Below the pieces are notes generated by a model. That model had not been told where the DNA came from, did not search any database, and saw only the letters and a list, made by a program, of their open reading frames with translations. Source: CAXXOK01 sp963663285 (GTDB taxonomy: Bacteria > Bacillota > Clostridia > Christensenellales > Aristaeellaceae). From it: 64,000 nt of DNA. The position numbers were made by a program, and so were the translations under genes. Location of the stretch: positions 310,001-374,000 of the forward strand of contig CAXXNI010000004.1 of assembly GCA_963663285.2 (NCBI GenBank), in the 5' to 3' direction. Below are positions 36,002 to 44,369 of this stretch, in pieces; within the stretch, counting starts at the first letter, position 1; every line of letters begins with the position of its first letter.

Positions 36002-37399
36002 GTGGAACGGAATGTAAGCCCTCATCAAATACCGATGCCGGTACAACCGCCTGCGCTTCGGCGCCGCTGCTTTGCCGAGGTGGCTTTGGGCTACAACGAG
36101 GAGATGGCAATCAGCGAAGCAAAACGCTGCCTGCAATGCAAAACCAAACCCTGTGTCGCCGCGTGCCCGGTTGGGATTGATATTCCGGCGTTTACCAGCA
36201 GAATTGCCCAAGGCGATATGCTGGGCGCGTATCAAGTGCTTTCGGCATCCAGTGCGCTGCCTGCCGTTTGCGGGCGCGTATGTCCGCAGGAGAGCCAGTG
36301 CGAAGGGAAATGCGTGCGCGCAATCAAAGGGGAGAGCGTAGCCATCGGCAGGTTGGAGCGATATGTGGCGGACTGGTACCGCGAGCACGGAGAGAAACAA
36401 ACCGCTAAGATGGATGCAAACAACCGCAGGGTGGCGGTGGTCGGCTCTGGGCCCAGCGGCTTAACGTGCGCAGGAGACTTGTGCAAGCTGGGGTACCGGG
36501 TAACGGTTTTTGAGGCGCTGCATCAGCCGGGCGGCGTATTAACATATGGAATTCCGGAGTTTCGGCTGCCAAAGGCGGTGGTACAGCAGGAAATTGAGGG
36601 GCTGTCCACGCTGGGCGTAGAGCTGAAAACCAACATGGTTATTGGAAAGATTCTTACGCTGGACGAGCTTTTTGCGATGGGCTACGAGGCGGTTTATCTT
36701 GCCAGCGGCGCCGGACTGCCGCGTTTTATGGGTATACCCGGCGAAAACCTGAATGGTGTTTTTAGCGCCAATGAATATCTGACGCGTGTAAATTTAATGA
36801 AAGCGTACCTGCCGGGCAGCCGGACGCCTATTGCAAAAAGCAAGCGTGTAGCGGTTGTCGGCGGTGGGAATGTGGCAATGGATGCTGCGCGCTGCGCCCT
36901 GCGGCTGGGTGCGGAGGAAGTAACCATCGTCTACCGCAGGGGCATGGAAGAACTGCCCGCACGTAAGGAAGAGGTGGAACATGCGCGGGAAGAGGGAATT
37001 ATATTTCAAACACTTACCAATCCTGTTGCGGTCGAGGGCAGCCCGGATGGCTGCGTAACCGGAATGATGTGCGTTCAAATGACGTTGGGAAAGCCGGATG
37101 AAAGCGGAAGGCGCAGACCGGTCCGCAAAGAAAACAGCGAGTTTTTTCTGGCGGCGGATACGGTGATTATGGCGCTGGGGACAAGCCCCAATCCGCTGAT
37201 CAGCCAAACGACGCCGGGGCTTGATACGAACAGGTATGGTTGTATTGTAACCGGCGGAGAGGATGGAAAGACAAGCAGAGAGGGCGTATTTGCCGGTGGA
37301 GATGCGGTAACAGGCGCTGCGACCGTTATACTGGCAATGGGCGCGGGAAAGCAGGCTGCCAAAGCGATTGACCGGTATATTTGCAGTAAGCGCGGATGA
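36002..37399 (+). CDS. FAD/[4Fe-4S] oxidoreductase subunit, NfnB/SudA (GltD-like)
   Basis: A 465-aa protein starting with GTG 36002 (VERNVSPHQIPMPVQPP), which fits the usual NfnB N-terminus and has AAGGAG upstream; the ATG at 35969 lies inside the previous gene. The N-terminal cysteine region has CLQCKTKPCVAACPVGIDIP and a second set in VCGRVCPQESQCEGKC for two [4Fe-4S] clusters. Two dinucleotide folds follow (VVGSGPSGLTCAGDLCKLGY and VAVVGGGNVAMDAAR). Together with the NfnA-like subunit it would balance NADH, NADPH and ferredoxin for this pathway. It is the last gene of the cluster. Confidence 0.9.
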   Translation: MERNVSPHQIPMPVQPPALRRRCFAEVALGYNEEMAISEAKRCLQCKTKPCVAACPVGIDIPAFTSRIAQGDMLGAYQVLSASSALPAVCGRVCPQESQCEGKCVRAIKGESVAIGRLERYVADWYREHGEKQTAKMDANNRRVAVVGSGPSGLTCAGDLCKLGYRVTVFEALHQPGGVLTYGIPEFRLPKAVVQQEIEGLSTLGVELKTNMVIGKILTLDELFAMGYEAVYLASGAGLPRFMGIPGENLNGVFSANEYLTRVNLMKAYLPGSRTPIAKSKRVAVVGGGNVAMDAARCALRLGAEEVTIVYRRGMEELPARKEEVEHAREEGIIFQTLTNPVAVEGSPDGCVTGMMCVQMTLGKPDESGRRRPVRKENSEFFLAADTVIMALGTSPNPLISQTTPGLDTNRYGCIVTGGEDGKTSREGVFAGGDAVTGAATVILAMGAGKQAAKAIDRYICSKRG

Positions 37400-37596
37400 G
37401 GGTACGGGCAAGGGGATCAGACATCCTTTGCATACGGCGGGCGTGAACCGGGGGCATGATTTTAACAAATTGAAGATTTATTTAATAAAATCGCATAAAT
37501 GGCATATTGCCGATGCCTTTTGATCACTCTACAATAATAGAGAATGATGTTGTTGATGGTAAAAATAGTGCCATAATCACGAAGTGATAACAATAA
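37400..37596. other. AT-rich spacer after the catabolic cluster
   Basis: No gene or strong terminator is seen. The sequence turns AT-rich from about 37455 to 37596 and then changes abruptly to GC-rich coding-like sequence at the remnant starting 37597. The two sides of this junction differ clearly in composition. Confidence 0.45.
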
Positions 37597-37716
37597 AACG
37601 GCCGGCTGTTGTGGGCGAGGGACAAGTGGCTGCTGGCCCACCCGGAGAATAAAGGCGTAATTGAGCGCGGGGGATACGCGGGGCTGCACGGGAAGAATTA
37701 CGAAATCAAGTATTGA
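37597..37716 (+). pseudogene. C-terminal remnant of a truncated gene
   Basis: An open frame of 39 codons without a start reads NGRLLWARDKWLLAHPENKG, then VIERGGYAGLHGKNYEIKY, then TGA. It looks like a genuine protein C-terminus in composition and codon use, and it ends 11 bases before the next ATG, with that gene's GAGGAGAG site just past its stop. In-frame stops immediately precede it in AT-rich sequence. I infer that a larger gene once headed the following operon and was deleted up to this point. I do not recognise the family. Confidence 0.5.
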
Positions 37717-37727
37717 GGAGAGATCAC

Positions 37728-39152
37728 ATGGAACGCAAAGCATTCATGGCCGACATGATCCGTACGGAACTGGAAGACGCGGTCGGCGTGGAGAACGTAT
37801 CGGTAAGCGACAGCGAACGCCTGACCTACGGCGTGGACTATTTTTGGATTGGCCGCATGTGGGCGGACCATGGGCGCACGCCGCCGATGCCGGACTGGAT
37901 CGTTCGTCCGGGGAGCACGGAAGAAGTCAGCAAGGTGCTGAAGATCGCCAATTACTATAAGATTCCCGTCAACATCTGGGGCGGAGGCAGCGGCTCGCAG
38001 GGCGGCGCGCTGCCCATGGCGGGCGGCATCATGCTGGATATGAAACGCATGGACCGTTTAATAGAGATCGACGAGGTCAGCCGTACCGTGACCGCGGAAA
38101 GCGGCATGATTTTCCAGCGGCTGGAGTGGCTGGTGAATGAGAAGGGCTTTTCCTGCCAGCACATTCCCAGCTGCCTGACCTGCGGCACCGTGGGCGGCGC
38201 GCTCGGTCACCGCGGCATCGGCATAATGAGCACGAAGTACGGCAAGATCGACGACCAGTGCATCAATATGGAGATCGTGCTGCCCAATGGCGATATCATC
38301 AACACCCTGCCCGTGCCCAAGCACGCGGCCGGGCCGGATTTGAACCAGATTTTCATCGGCTCGGAAGGCACGCTGGGCGTGATTACCAAGGCGACCTTCA
38401 AGCTGTTTGAACAGCCGGAAGACCGGCAGTTCCGCGCGATTTTGTTTCCGGATATGCACAGCGGGTTCATGGCCGGGCGCGACATTATGCAGAAAATCAA
38501 ACCCTCCATCCTGCGCTTTTTTGACGAGGCGGAAACCACCAGCATCGTCAAGGACGTTATCGGGTTTGCGCAAGCGGGTAACTTTATGAACCTCGCCGTC
38601 GAAGGCGTCAAGGAAATCGTCGATATCGAAATGAAGATCGCGCTGGATATCTGCAAAAAGTGGGGCGGGCAGGACCTGGGCAGCGAGTACGGCGAGAAGT
38701 GGTACCAGAACCGCATTACCTTCTTCTATCCCGGGCATATTATGGATATTCCCCAGATGTTCGGCACCATGGATACGGTCGCCAATTTCAAGAACATTGA
38801 GGAAATCTACTGGGCCATGAAGCACGCGGTGGAAGATAACTTCCCCAATGTGCGCTTTATCGCCCATTGCAGCCACTGGTACGAGTGGGGCACGATGATC
38901 TACGACCGGTTTATTATGGACCATCCGCCGGAGGACCCGGAGGAAGCAATCCGCCTGCATAACCAGATCTGGAATGCGGGCGTGCGCGCGGCCATGGAGC
39001 ACGGCGGCGTGATTAACGATCATCACGGCATCGGGCTGAAACTGGGACGGCTGATGAAGGAACAATACGGTCCGGCCATGCAGGTAATGGAAGGGCTGAA
39101 GAAGTCGCTGGACCCCAACGGCATTATGAACCCCTATAAACTGGGCCTGTAA
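37728..39152 (+). CDS. FAD-linked oxidase (GlcD/alkyl-DHAP synthase-like)
   Basis: A 474-aa flavoprotein of the FAD_binding_4/FAD-oxidase_C class. The FAD site is VNIWGGGSGSQGGALPMAGG (about residues 84-103), followed by a second FAD-contact region CGTVGGALGHRGIG and FIGSEGTLGVITKATF. The C-terminal signature is NDHHGIGLKLGRLM and DPNGIMNPYKLGL, like alkyldihydroxyacetone-phosphate synthase and D-2-hydroxyacid dehydrogenases. ATG 37728 has GAGGAGAG upstream. Its partner is the Fe-S protein 34 bases downstream, as in glycolate/lactate dehydrogenase GlcD-GlcF pairs. The substrate is probably a 2-hydroxy acid or alditol-like compound; unproven. Confidence 0.87.
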   Translation: MERKAFMADMIRTELEDAVGVENVSVSDSERLTYGVDYFWIGRMWADHGRTPPMPDWIVRPGSTEEVSKVLKIANYYKIPVNIWGGGSGSQGGALPMAGGIMLDMKRMDRLIEIDEVSRTVTAESGMIFQRLEWLVNEKGFSCQHIPSCLTCGTVGGALGHRGIGIMSTKYGKIDDQCINMEIVLPNGDIINTLPVPKHAAGPDLNQIFIGSEGTLGVITKATFKLFEQPEDRQFRAILFPDMHSGFMAGRDIMQKIKPSILRFFDEAETTSIVKDVIGFAQAGNFMNLAVEGVKEIVDIEMKIALDICKKWGGQDLGSEYGEKWYQNRITFFYPGHIMDIPQMFGTMDTVANFKNIEEIYWAMKHAVEDNFPNVRFIAHCSHWYEWGTMIYDRFIMDHPPEDPEEAIRLHNQIWNAGVRAAMEHGGVINDHHGIGLKLGRLMKEQYGPAMQVMEGLKKSLDPNGIMNPYKLGL

Positions 39153-39186
39153 CAGGCGGCAGCCCCCTGAAAGGATGGAAGAAAAC

Positions 39187-40269
39187 ATGTTTAGCGAGAA
39201 AGCCAAAAAGAACGCGGACGCATGCCGCTTTTGCTGGATGTGCCGCCACCTGTGCCCCGTGCAGCTGGCAACGGGCAAGGAGAGCAATACGCCGCGCGCG
39301 AAGGGACTGCTGGTGTCCATGTTCAACCGCGGCTTGCAGATGGATGAAAGCGCCGCGGAAATTATGTACGAATGTCTGCTGTGCGGCGCGTGCACCAACG
39401 ACTGCGCGACCGGGTTTGAGCCTCCCGTTTTTATCCGGGAGGCACGGTCGCAGGCAATGGCGGAAGGCATTGCGCCCGCGTACGCGGTAAAGCTGCTGGA
39501 TACGCTGCTGGAGACCGGGAATATTTATGGCGCCGCGCAGGTGCAAGCCGGCCTGAGTGGGATTCCCGAAACCGGGGATATCCTGGTATGGCTGGGCGAT
39601 ACGGCGCGCTATGCCAGGCCGGAGATTGCGGATGCGCTGCTGAGCATCCTGAAAAAGGCGGGCGTTTCTTTTGCCGTACTGAAGGACGAACCGGCTTCCG
39701 GCTGCGCGCTGGGGGATTTGACAGGCTATGTGGAGGATGTGCGGCAGCAGGCGAAAAAAGCCGCGGCGGCAATCGCCGCCAGCGGCGCCAAAAAGCTGGT
39801 CGTGCTGGATAGCTACGATGCAACCTTCTTCCTGCACGAATACAAGGATTGGGGCATCGATCTGCCGGAAACCGTCACCGCTACGGCCTTTGTGGACGAG
39901 CTGATTCAAACCGGGAAGCTGACGCCAAGGCAGGAGCCGCTTACGGTGACCTACCACGATGGCAGCCGGTTGGCGCGGGATTTGGATGAGCACCGGCCTG
40001 CGCGGGATATACTGGCGGCGATGGGCTGCGAGGTGCGCGAGATGTTCCAGAACAGGCGGCTGTCGCGGGACTGCGGCAGCGCGCTGATGGGGCGGTATCT
40101 GCCGGAACTATCCCGGCGGATTGCCGCGGGGCGCTGGGAGGACGCAAAACGTACAGGCGCCAGCGTACTGGTGGCGGCCTGCCCGCAAAGCAGCGAGGCG
40201 CTGCTTGGGGCGGTGCCGGAGGGATATACCTATCAGGATTTGTTTGTCCTGCTGAATGAGCGGGTGTAA
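39187..40269 (+). CDS. Fe-S protein, GlcF/GlpC-like with eroded CCG domains
   Basis: A 360-aa electron-transfer partner. The N-terminus has two ferredoxin-type [4Fe-4S] motifs: CRFCWMCRHLCP and CLLCGACTNDCATG. The following two CCG domains keep their fold but lack most cysteines. The first CCG motif reads ASGCALGD and its CPxC counterpart is missing (LDSYDATF). In the second, YHDPC is YHDGS, the CCG is DCGSALMG and CPxC is CPQSS. Cluster binding or quinone/disulfide chemistry by the CCG domains is therefore doubtful. ATG 39187 is preferred over 39175 because of the AAGGATGG spacing. Confidence 0.82.
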   Translation: MFSEKAKKNADACRFCWMCRHLCPVQLATGKESNTPRAKGLLVSMFNRGLQMDESAAEIMYECLLCGACTNDCATGFEPPVFIREARSQAMAEGIAPAYAVKLLDTLLETGNIYGAAQVQAGLSGIPETGDILVWLGDTARYARPEIADALLSILKKAGVSFAVLKDEPASGCALGDLTGYVEDVRQQAKKAAAAIAASGAKKLVVLDSYDATFFLHEYKDWGIDLPETVTATAFVDELIQTGKLTPRQEPLTVTYHDGSRLARDLDEHRPARDILAAMGCEVREMFQNRRLSRDCGSALMGRYLPELSRRIAAGRWEDAKRTGASVLVAACPQSSEALLGAVPEGYTYQDLFVLLNERV

Positions 40270-40275
40270 ACGACC

Positions 40276-40309
40276 GGCGCGGCAGGCTGAAAGGCAGGCC
40301 GCGCCTATT
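40276..40309 (+). terminator. Terminator-like hairpin before the iolB-like gene
   Basis: GGCGCGGC (40276-40283) pairs with GCCGCGCC (40298-40305), followed by TATTTTG. A moderate intrinsic terminator, which would partly separate the IolB-like gene from the oxidase pair. Confidence 0.6.
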
Positions 40310-40399
40310 TTGCTTAAACGTGGATAACAGGCTTTGCCTTGCGGCAGCATCGCCGCTGGAATAACACCTGAAACGACCAAAAAGAAAGGACGGCGCTCC

Positions 40400-41215
40400 A
40401 TGAATTATAAGAAGACCTATGTACCGCAAAAGGGATATACGCCGGTTTGTGAAATCGGCAAGTGCTCGTTGAAGGATTTGGAATTCGGCATCATTGAACT
40501 GGGGCCGGGGGAAAGCCTGACCTACGAAACCAAAGACCGGGAAGTGGCGTTCATCCTGCTGGGCGGCAAGGCGAATTTTACCGCCAACGGCAAGGCATAC
40601 GGCCCGGTGGGCGTGCGCCGCACCGTGTTTGAAAGCCCGAAAGCCGAGGCGTTCTACGCGCCCCGCAATTGCTGCCTCACCATCACCGGGATGTGGAATG
40701 TGAAGATCGCCGTATGCGCCACGCCCGTAACGCAGGACAGCGAACCGCAGGTGATCAAGCAGGACGCCGTACGTGTGATGCGGCTGGGCGTAAAACCATG
40801 GGAACGTGATACCAGCTTCATCATCGACGGCACAACCAATGCCCGCAGGCTGACCATCGGCGAAGCATACATTACGCCCGGCAACTGGGCGGGGTTCCCG
40901 CCGCATAAGCATGATGTGGACGCGATGCCGGCCGAAGGTGTGCTGGAGGAGATTTACTACTTCCTGTTCGACCCGGCGCAGGGGTTTGGCGTGCAGTGCC
41001 TGTACACCAAGGACGGGGAGATCGACGAAGCGTACCGCGTGAAAAACGACGAACTGGTGGAGTTTCCCCGCGGTTACCACACGACCGTCGGCGCGCCGGG
41101 CTACAACACGTACTTCCTGTGGCTGATGGCGGGCGAGCATCAGGGATTCTACCGCAGCAACGATCCCGATCACGCCTGGGTCGGCGCAGTGGAAAATTTG
41201 CTTAAAAAGCAGTAA
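40400..41215 (+). CDS. IolB-like 5-deoxy-glucuronate isomerase family protein
   Basis: A 271-aa bicupin. The IolB pattern is present: WAGFPPHKHDVD (metal histidines), LEEIYYFLFDPAQGFG (metal glutamate), and GYHTTVGAPGYNTYFLWLMAG near the C-terminus. IolB converts 5-deoxy-glucuronate to 5-dehydro-2-deoxy-gluconate in myo-inositol degradation. No other iol gene is in the window, so the substrate may differ. ATG 40400 is chosen for the GAAAGGACGG site; an earlier in-frame ATG at 40334 has none. The next operon is on the opposite strand. Confidence 0.85.
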   Translation: MNYKKTYVPQKGYTPVCEIGKCSLKDLEFGIIELGPGESLTYETKDREVAFILLGGKANFTANGKAYGPVGVRRTVFESPKAEAFYAPRNCCLTITGMWNVKIAVCATPVTQDSEPQVIKQDAVRVMRLGVKPWERDTSFIIDGTTNARRLTIGEAYITPGNWAGFPPHKHDVDAMPAEGVLEEIYYFLFDPAQGFGVQCLYTKDGEIDEAYRVKNDELVEFPRGYHTTVGAPGYNTYFLWLMAGEHQGFYRSNDPDHAWVGAVENLLKKQ

Positions 41216-42084
41216 GCATAGCAGTAATTGCGCTGATGATTCACATGTAATATTCGACCATTGATTTTTGCGCCAAGGTACTTATCAGATTTGCACGATT
41301 TTCTTTACTCTGATGTGATCTTATGCTGCTTTTGAATGACAACGTCATAAGACTGGTACGAACCTGTCGGGTAAAAAGGCTTGCATAATGGTTCCGTTTG
41401 CTGTGTGATCATTCGGAGTCACAGGAGAAAACGGCGCTTCCAGTAGTGGCGGCACACCCGCTTCTTCAAGCATCGTGTGCGCTGCACGGCGTTTGAATGG
41501 GATGGGAAAATGAAACCCGGAGATACGAAAGGGAAACGCGGGCAGAAAATGATGACGCGGAAATAAGTGAAACGAACGTTTCATGAGAAGCGAAAGATAG
41601 AACGGCTTGCGCTGGCAAACCATAAGAATCCCCATGCGCGGCCGCCCGGGGAATACGCTTTTCCGGCATTCGCCTTGAAAGGCGGGGAAAGCGCAGCAAC
41701 GATACCGGCGCTGTACGGGATATGGCAAACCGGATACAGGCAGCGCGGGTGTGGTTGAATCCGCAAAAAAACCGGCAGCTGTGCATGAAAAATGGCGCCC
41801 GAAAGCAAGCGGCGCTGATACGGGTATAAAGCGGCAGGGAGATGGCCATTGGCCATTTGTGCTCCGTATCATCGCTGTGCCGGCGCCATGGAATTGCAAA
41901 CGTCTTTTGCGTATGAAGACCCGGTAGCGTTAAAGCTCTGCCCGGCGCGCATGGGTTGGAGCAAGCCATGCAGACTGCTTATGGCGGGGCTGCAGGGTCG
42001 GGCCGTCCTTTGCAACACACCGAATGAAACCTTAATAACCCAAGCTTGCTGGAAAAACACTGTTGCAAGCGTATTTGCGTACGG
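41216..42084. other. 870-bp region with no convincing gene
   Basis: A convergent intergenic region. A 184-codon minus-strand frame (41345-41899) has no ribosome site, odd composition (rich in Pro, Phe, Arg and Ser) and no recognisable motif, so I do not call it. Two palindromes stand out: 41568-41583 and ATGGCCA-T-TGGCCAT at 41842-41856. The sequence may be a decayed gene; I cannot name it. Confidence 0.5.
41568..41583. promoter_or_regulatory. LacI-type operator-like palindrome
   Basis: TGAAACG (41568-41574), AA, CGTTTCA (41577-41583) is a perfect inverted repeat with the half-site typical of LacI-family operators. No LacI gene is in the window, and it is far from any start codon. It may be a relic. 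Confidence 0.4.
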
Positions 42085-42735
42085 TCAGGTTTTTTCCTTG
42101 CCGTAGGTATACAAAAAGCGATACCGTTCCGATTGGACGTATTCATTGGCAATCACCGCTGCTTTTTCACCGATGGAAAGGTAGATTCCGCAGGCTTTCT
42201 CAATAACCTGACTGCATAGAATCGCTTCCTCCAGCGTGCGGCCGCAGCTTACAGGCCCGTGATTGCGCAGGATTACGCCGTTGCGGTCCCCGATGGCCTC
42301 CGCTGCCGCAAGGCCCAGCTGCTCGTGCTGTGCTGCCGGTACGTAGGTTTTGGCAAGGGGGATGCTGCCCCCCAGCAGCTGGGACATCTCCTCTACCGTG
42401 CAGGGCACGTTTGCGATGGGCAAAGCCGATACCGCCATGGCGTGGGGCGTGTGGGCGTGGATGATGGCGCGAACGTCATCCCGGATGAGGTAGATCTGGC
42501 GGTGCACTTCTTTTTCCGAGGTGGGGTTTTTGGTTCCTTCCACAATCTGCGCATCCAGTGTGATGACCACGATATCCTCCGGCTTCATGGCGTCATATGC
42601 CACGCGGCTGGGCGTCATCAAAATATGATCACCCACCCGCAGGCTGATATTTCCCCAGGTGCCAAGAAAGTAACCCATCTCCTGCATCAGCTTGCATGTG
42701 CTGACGATTAAAGCCTTTTCCTGCGCGTACAACAT
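42085..42735 (-). CDS. Class II aldolase (L-fuculose/L-ribulose-phosphate type)
   Basis: A 216-aa zinc aldolase of the AraD/FucA family. Seen: MGYFLGTWGNISLRVGD, ILMTPSRVAYD, the catalytic glutamate region TSEKEVHRQIYLIR, metal histidines in IIHAHTPHAMAV, and the third histidine in ILRNHGPVSCG. It would cleave a ketose 1-phosphate into dihydroxyacetone phosphate and an aldehyde, or epimerise a pentulose phosphate. It starts one base after the kinase stop and ends the operon. With the kinase and ketose epimerase, an aldolase role is favoured. Confidence 0.9.
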   Translation of the reverse strand: MLYAQEKALIVSTCKLMQEMGYFLGTWGNISLRVGDHILMTPSRVAYDAMKPEDIVVITLDAQIVEGTKNPTSEKEVHRQIYLIRDDVRAIIHAHTPHAMAVSALPIANVPCTVEEMSQLLGGSIPLAKTYVPAAQHEQLGLAAAEAIGDRNGVILRNHGPVSCGRTLEEAILCSQVIEKACGIYLSIGEKAAVIANEYVQSERYRFLYTYGKEKT

Positions 42736-42736
42736 G

Positions 42737-44269
42737 TTATGCTTTCCTCATAATTTCGTTACGTAAGTTCCAGGAGGGCTCCATGTCTTTGCGCACGGTC
42801 TGGAACAGGCTGTAAAAAGAAAGATACTGCTCGTGCTTTGCCATGTCGGGGGTATAGACCTTATCCACCTTTACAATCTGGCGGACGGCCTGCAGATAAT
42901 CGGTATAGTAGCCCTGTACAACCGCATTGTTAATCACTACGCCCAGTGCGCCCAGCTCCTGACCCTGTACGGTCTTGAGCGAGGAACCGAGCGTATCGGC
43001 AAACATCTGGCACCAGAAAGCGCTGCTCGCGCCGCCGCCGCACAGCGTGATGGATTGCACGGCCTGCGGCATGCTTTGATAGCAATCTAGCATCGCATAG
43101 GCGACGCCTTCGTAGGTGGCGCGTACCATATCCGCCAGCGTGTTGCGCACATTTAAGCCGGAGTAGTTGGCACGGGCGCGCGCGTTGGTGAAGGGCGCCC
43201 GTTCGCCGCCTGCCAGCAGATACGGATGGTACATAACGCCGTTTGCGCCGATGGGCACGTCTTTTATCATTTCTTCCATATAGGCATATACGTTTACGTT
43301 TTTCTGCTTTGCCTGAAAGGTGATCTGCTGCCCAAAGTTCTCCAGCATCCATTCCAGGTTGGGGGTTCCGGCCAGCGAGGCCATCAGCCGCATCCAGCGG
43401 TTTTCCAAAATGTGCGTAACCGTCATGCCTGCGTGGATATGATCTTGCAGCGGCTTATCCAGCGCCATTTCGTGCAGGGCGGCTGTGCCGATGATGGAAC
43501 AGCAATCGCCGTTTTCCACCACGCCGCTGCCCAGCGCGCAGGCAACCACATCCATGGGGCCTGAGGTGACCAGCGTGCTTGCGCACAGCCCCAGCTCCTC
43601 TGCCAGCTTTTTTTGAATTTTACTTGCGTTTTCTTTTGCCGGCAGGACGGGCGCATATTTATCGCGGTAGGCGGCGATGCCGCACAGCGCAAAAGCCTCC
43701 TCCAGATACTGGCGTGTTTCCTGATTGAGCAGAATCAGCGATTGATCGCTGGCGTCCGTGGTGATTTCGCCCGTAAAGCGGTAATATAGGTAGTCTTTTA
43801 AATGCAGTATGTATTTTGCGCGCTGCAGCGATTCGGGCTCGTACCGGTCCAGCCAGCGGATAATGCCGTTTTGGTTGCCGGTAAAAACGCGCGTCCCGGT
43901 CAGCTCGAACAGTTTTTCACAGGTACCGTCCTCCACCCACTGATCCACAAACTCGGCGGCTCTGCCATCGCAAAAGCAGATGCCGTTACGCACCGGTGCG
44001 CCGCTTTCATCCAGCAGCCATGCGCCGTCGCCCTGCGCTGTTATGCCAATGCCGACAATATCTTCGCGGGGGTATCCCTGAACGATGGCTTGGACGCATA
44101 ACTTGGTTTTTTCCCAAATTTCCAGCATGTCCTCTTCATATTGGCCTTCGGCGGGGAAGATGGATTGCAGCGCGTAGGATTTTTTACATATTTCTTTGCC
44201 GTTCAGGTCAAATAAAACGGCTTTTACGCCTGTCGTGCCGGAATCAATGCCGATAAAATATTTCTCCAT
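42737..44269 (-). CDS. FGGY-family carbohydrate kinase
   Basis: A 510-aa kinase. The start MEKYFIGIDSGTTGVKAVLF (44269) has AAAGGAATCGC upstream; the frame extends further without a ribosome site. The N-terminal phosphate loop DSGTTG, the GITAQGDGAWLLDESG segment and the C-terminal adenosine loop ITLCGGGASSAFWCQ are family features. FGGY kinases phosphorylate ketoses such as ribulose, xylulose or fuculose. It lies between the epimerase and the aldolase, so it probably phosphorylates the epimerised ketose. The exact sugar cannot be read from sequence. Confidence 0.9.
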   Translation of the reverse strand: MEKYFIGIDSGTTGVKAVLFDLNGKEICKKSYALQSIFPAEGQYEEDMLEIWEKTKLCVQAIVQGYPREDIVGIGITAQGDGAWLLDESGAPVRNGICFCDGRAAEFVDQWVEDGTCEKLFELTGTRVFTGNQNGIIRWLDRYEPESLQRAKYILHLKDYLYYRFTGEITTDASDQSLILLNQETRQYLEEAFALCGIAAYRDKYAPVLPAKENASKIQKKLAEELGLCASTLVTSGPMDVVACALGSGVVENGDCCSIIGTAALHEMALDKPLQDHIHAGMTVTHILENRWMRLMASLAGTPNLEWMLENFGQQITFQAKQKNVNVYAYMEEMIKDVPIGANGVMYHPYLLAGGERAPFTNARARANYSGLNVRNTLADMVRATYEGVAYAMLDCYQSMPQAVQSITLCGGGASSAFWCQMFADTLGSSLKTVQGQELGALGVVINNAVVQGYYTDYLQAVRQIVKVDKVYTPDMAKHEQYLSFYSLFQTVRKDMEPSWNLRNEIMRKA

Positions 44270-44369
44270 GGCGATTCCTTTCTGTTGGTTTTCGCTTGCT
44301 TTGCGGGATGGCTTTGGCACAGCGCGCAGCCATCGCGGGTTGGGGCGGCGCTGTGCCGGAGGCTGTTCC

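Noticed and set aside
41345..41899. A 184-codon minus-strand frame
   Set aside because: No ribosome site, improbable composition and no motif; considered as a decayed gene but nothing supports a name.
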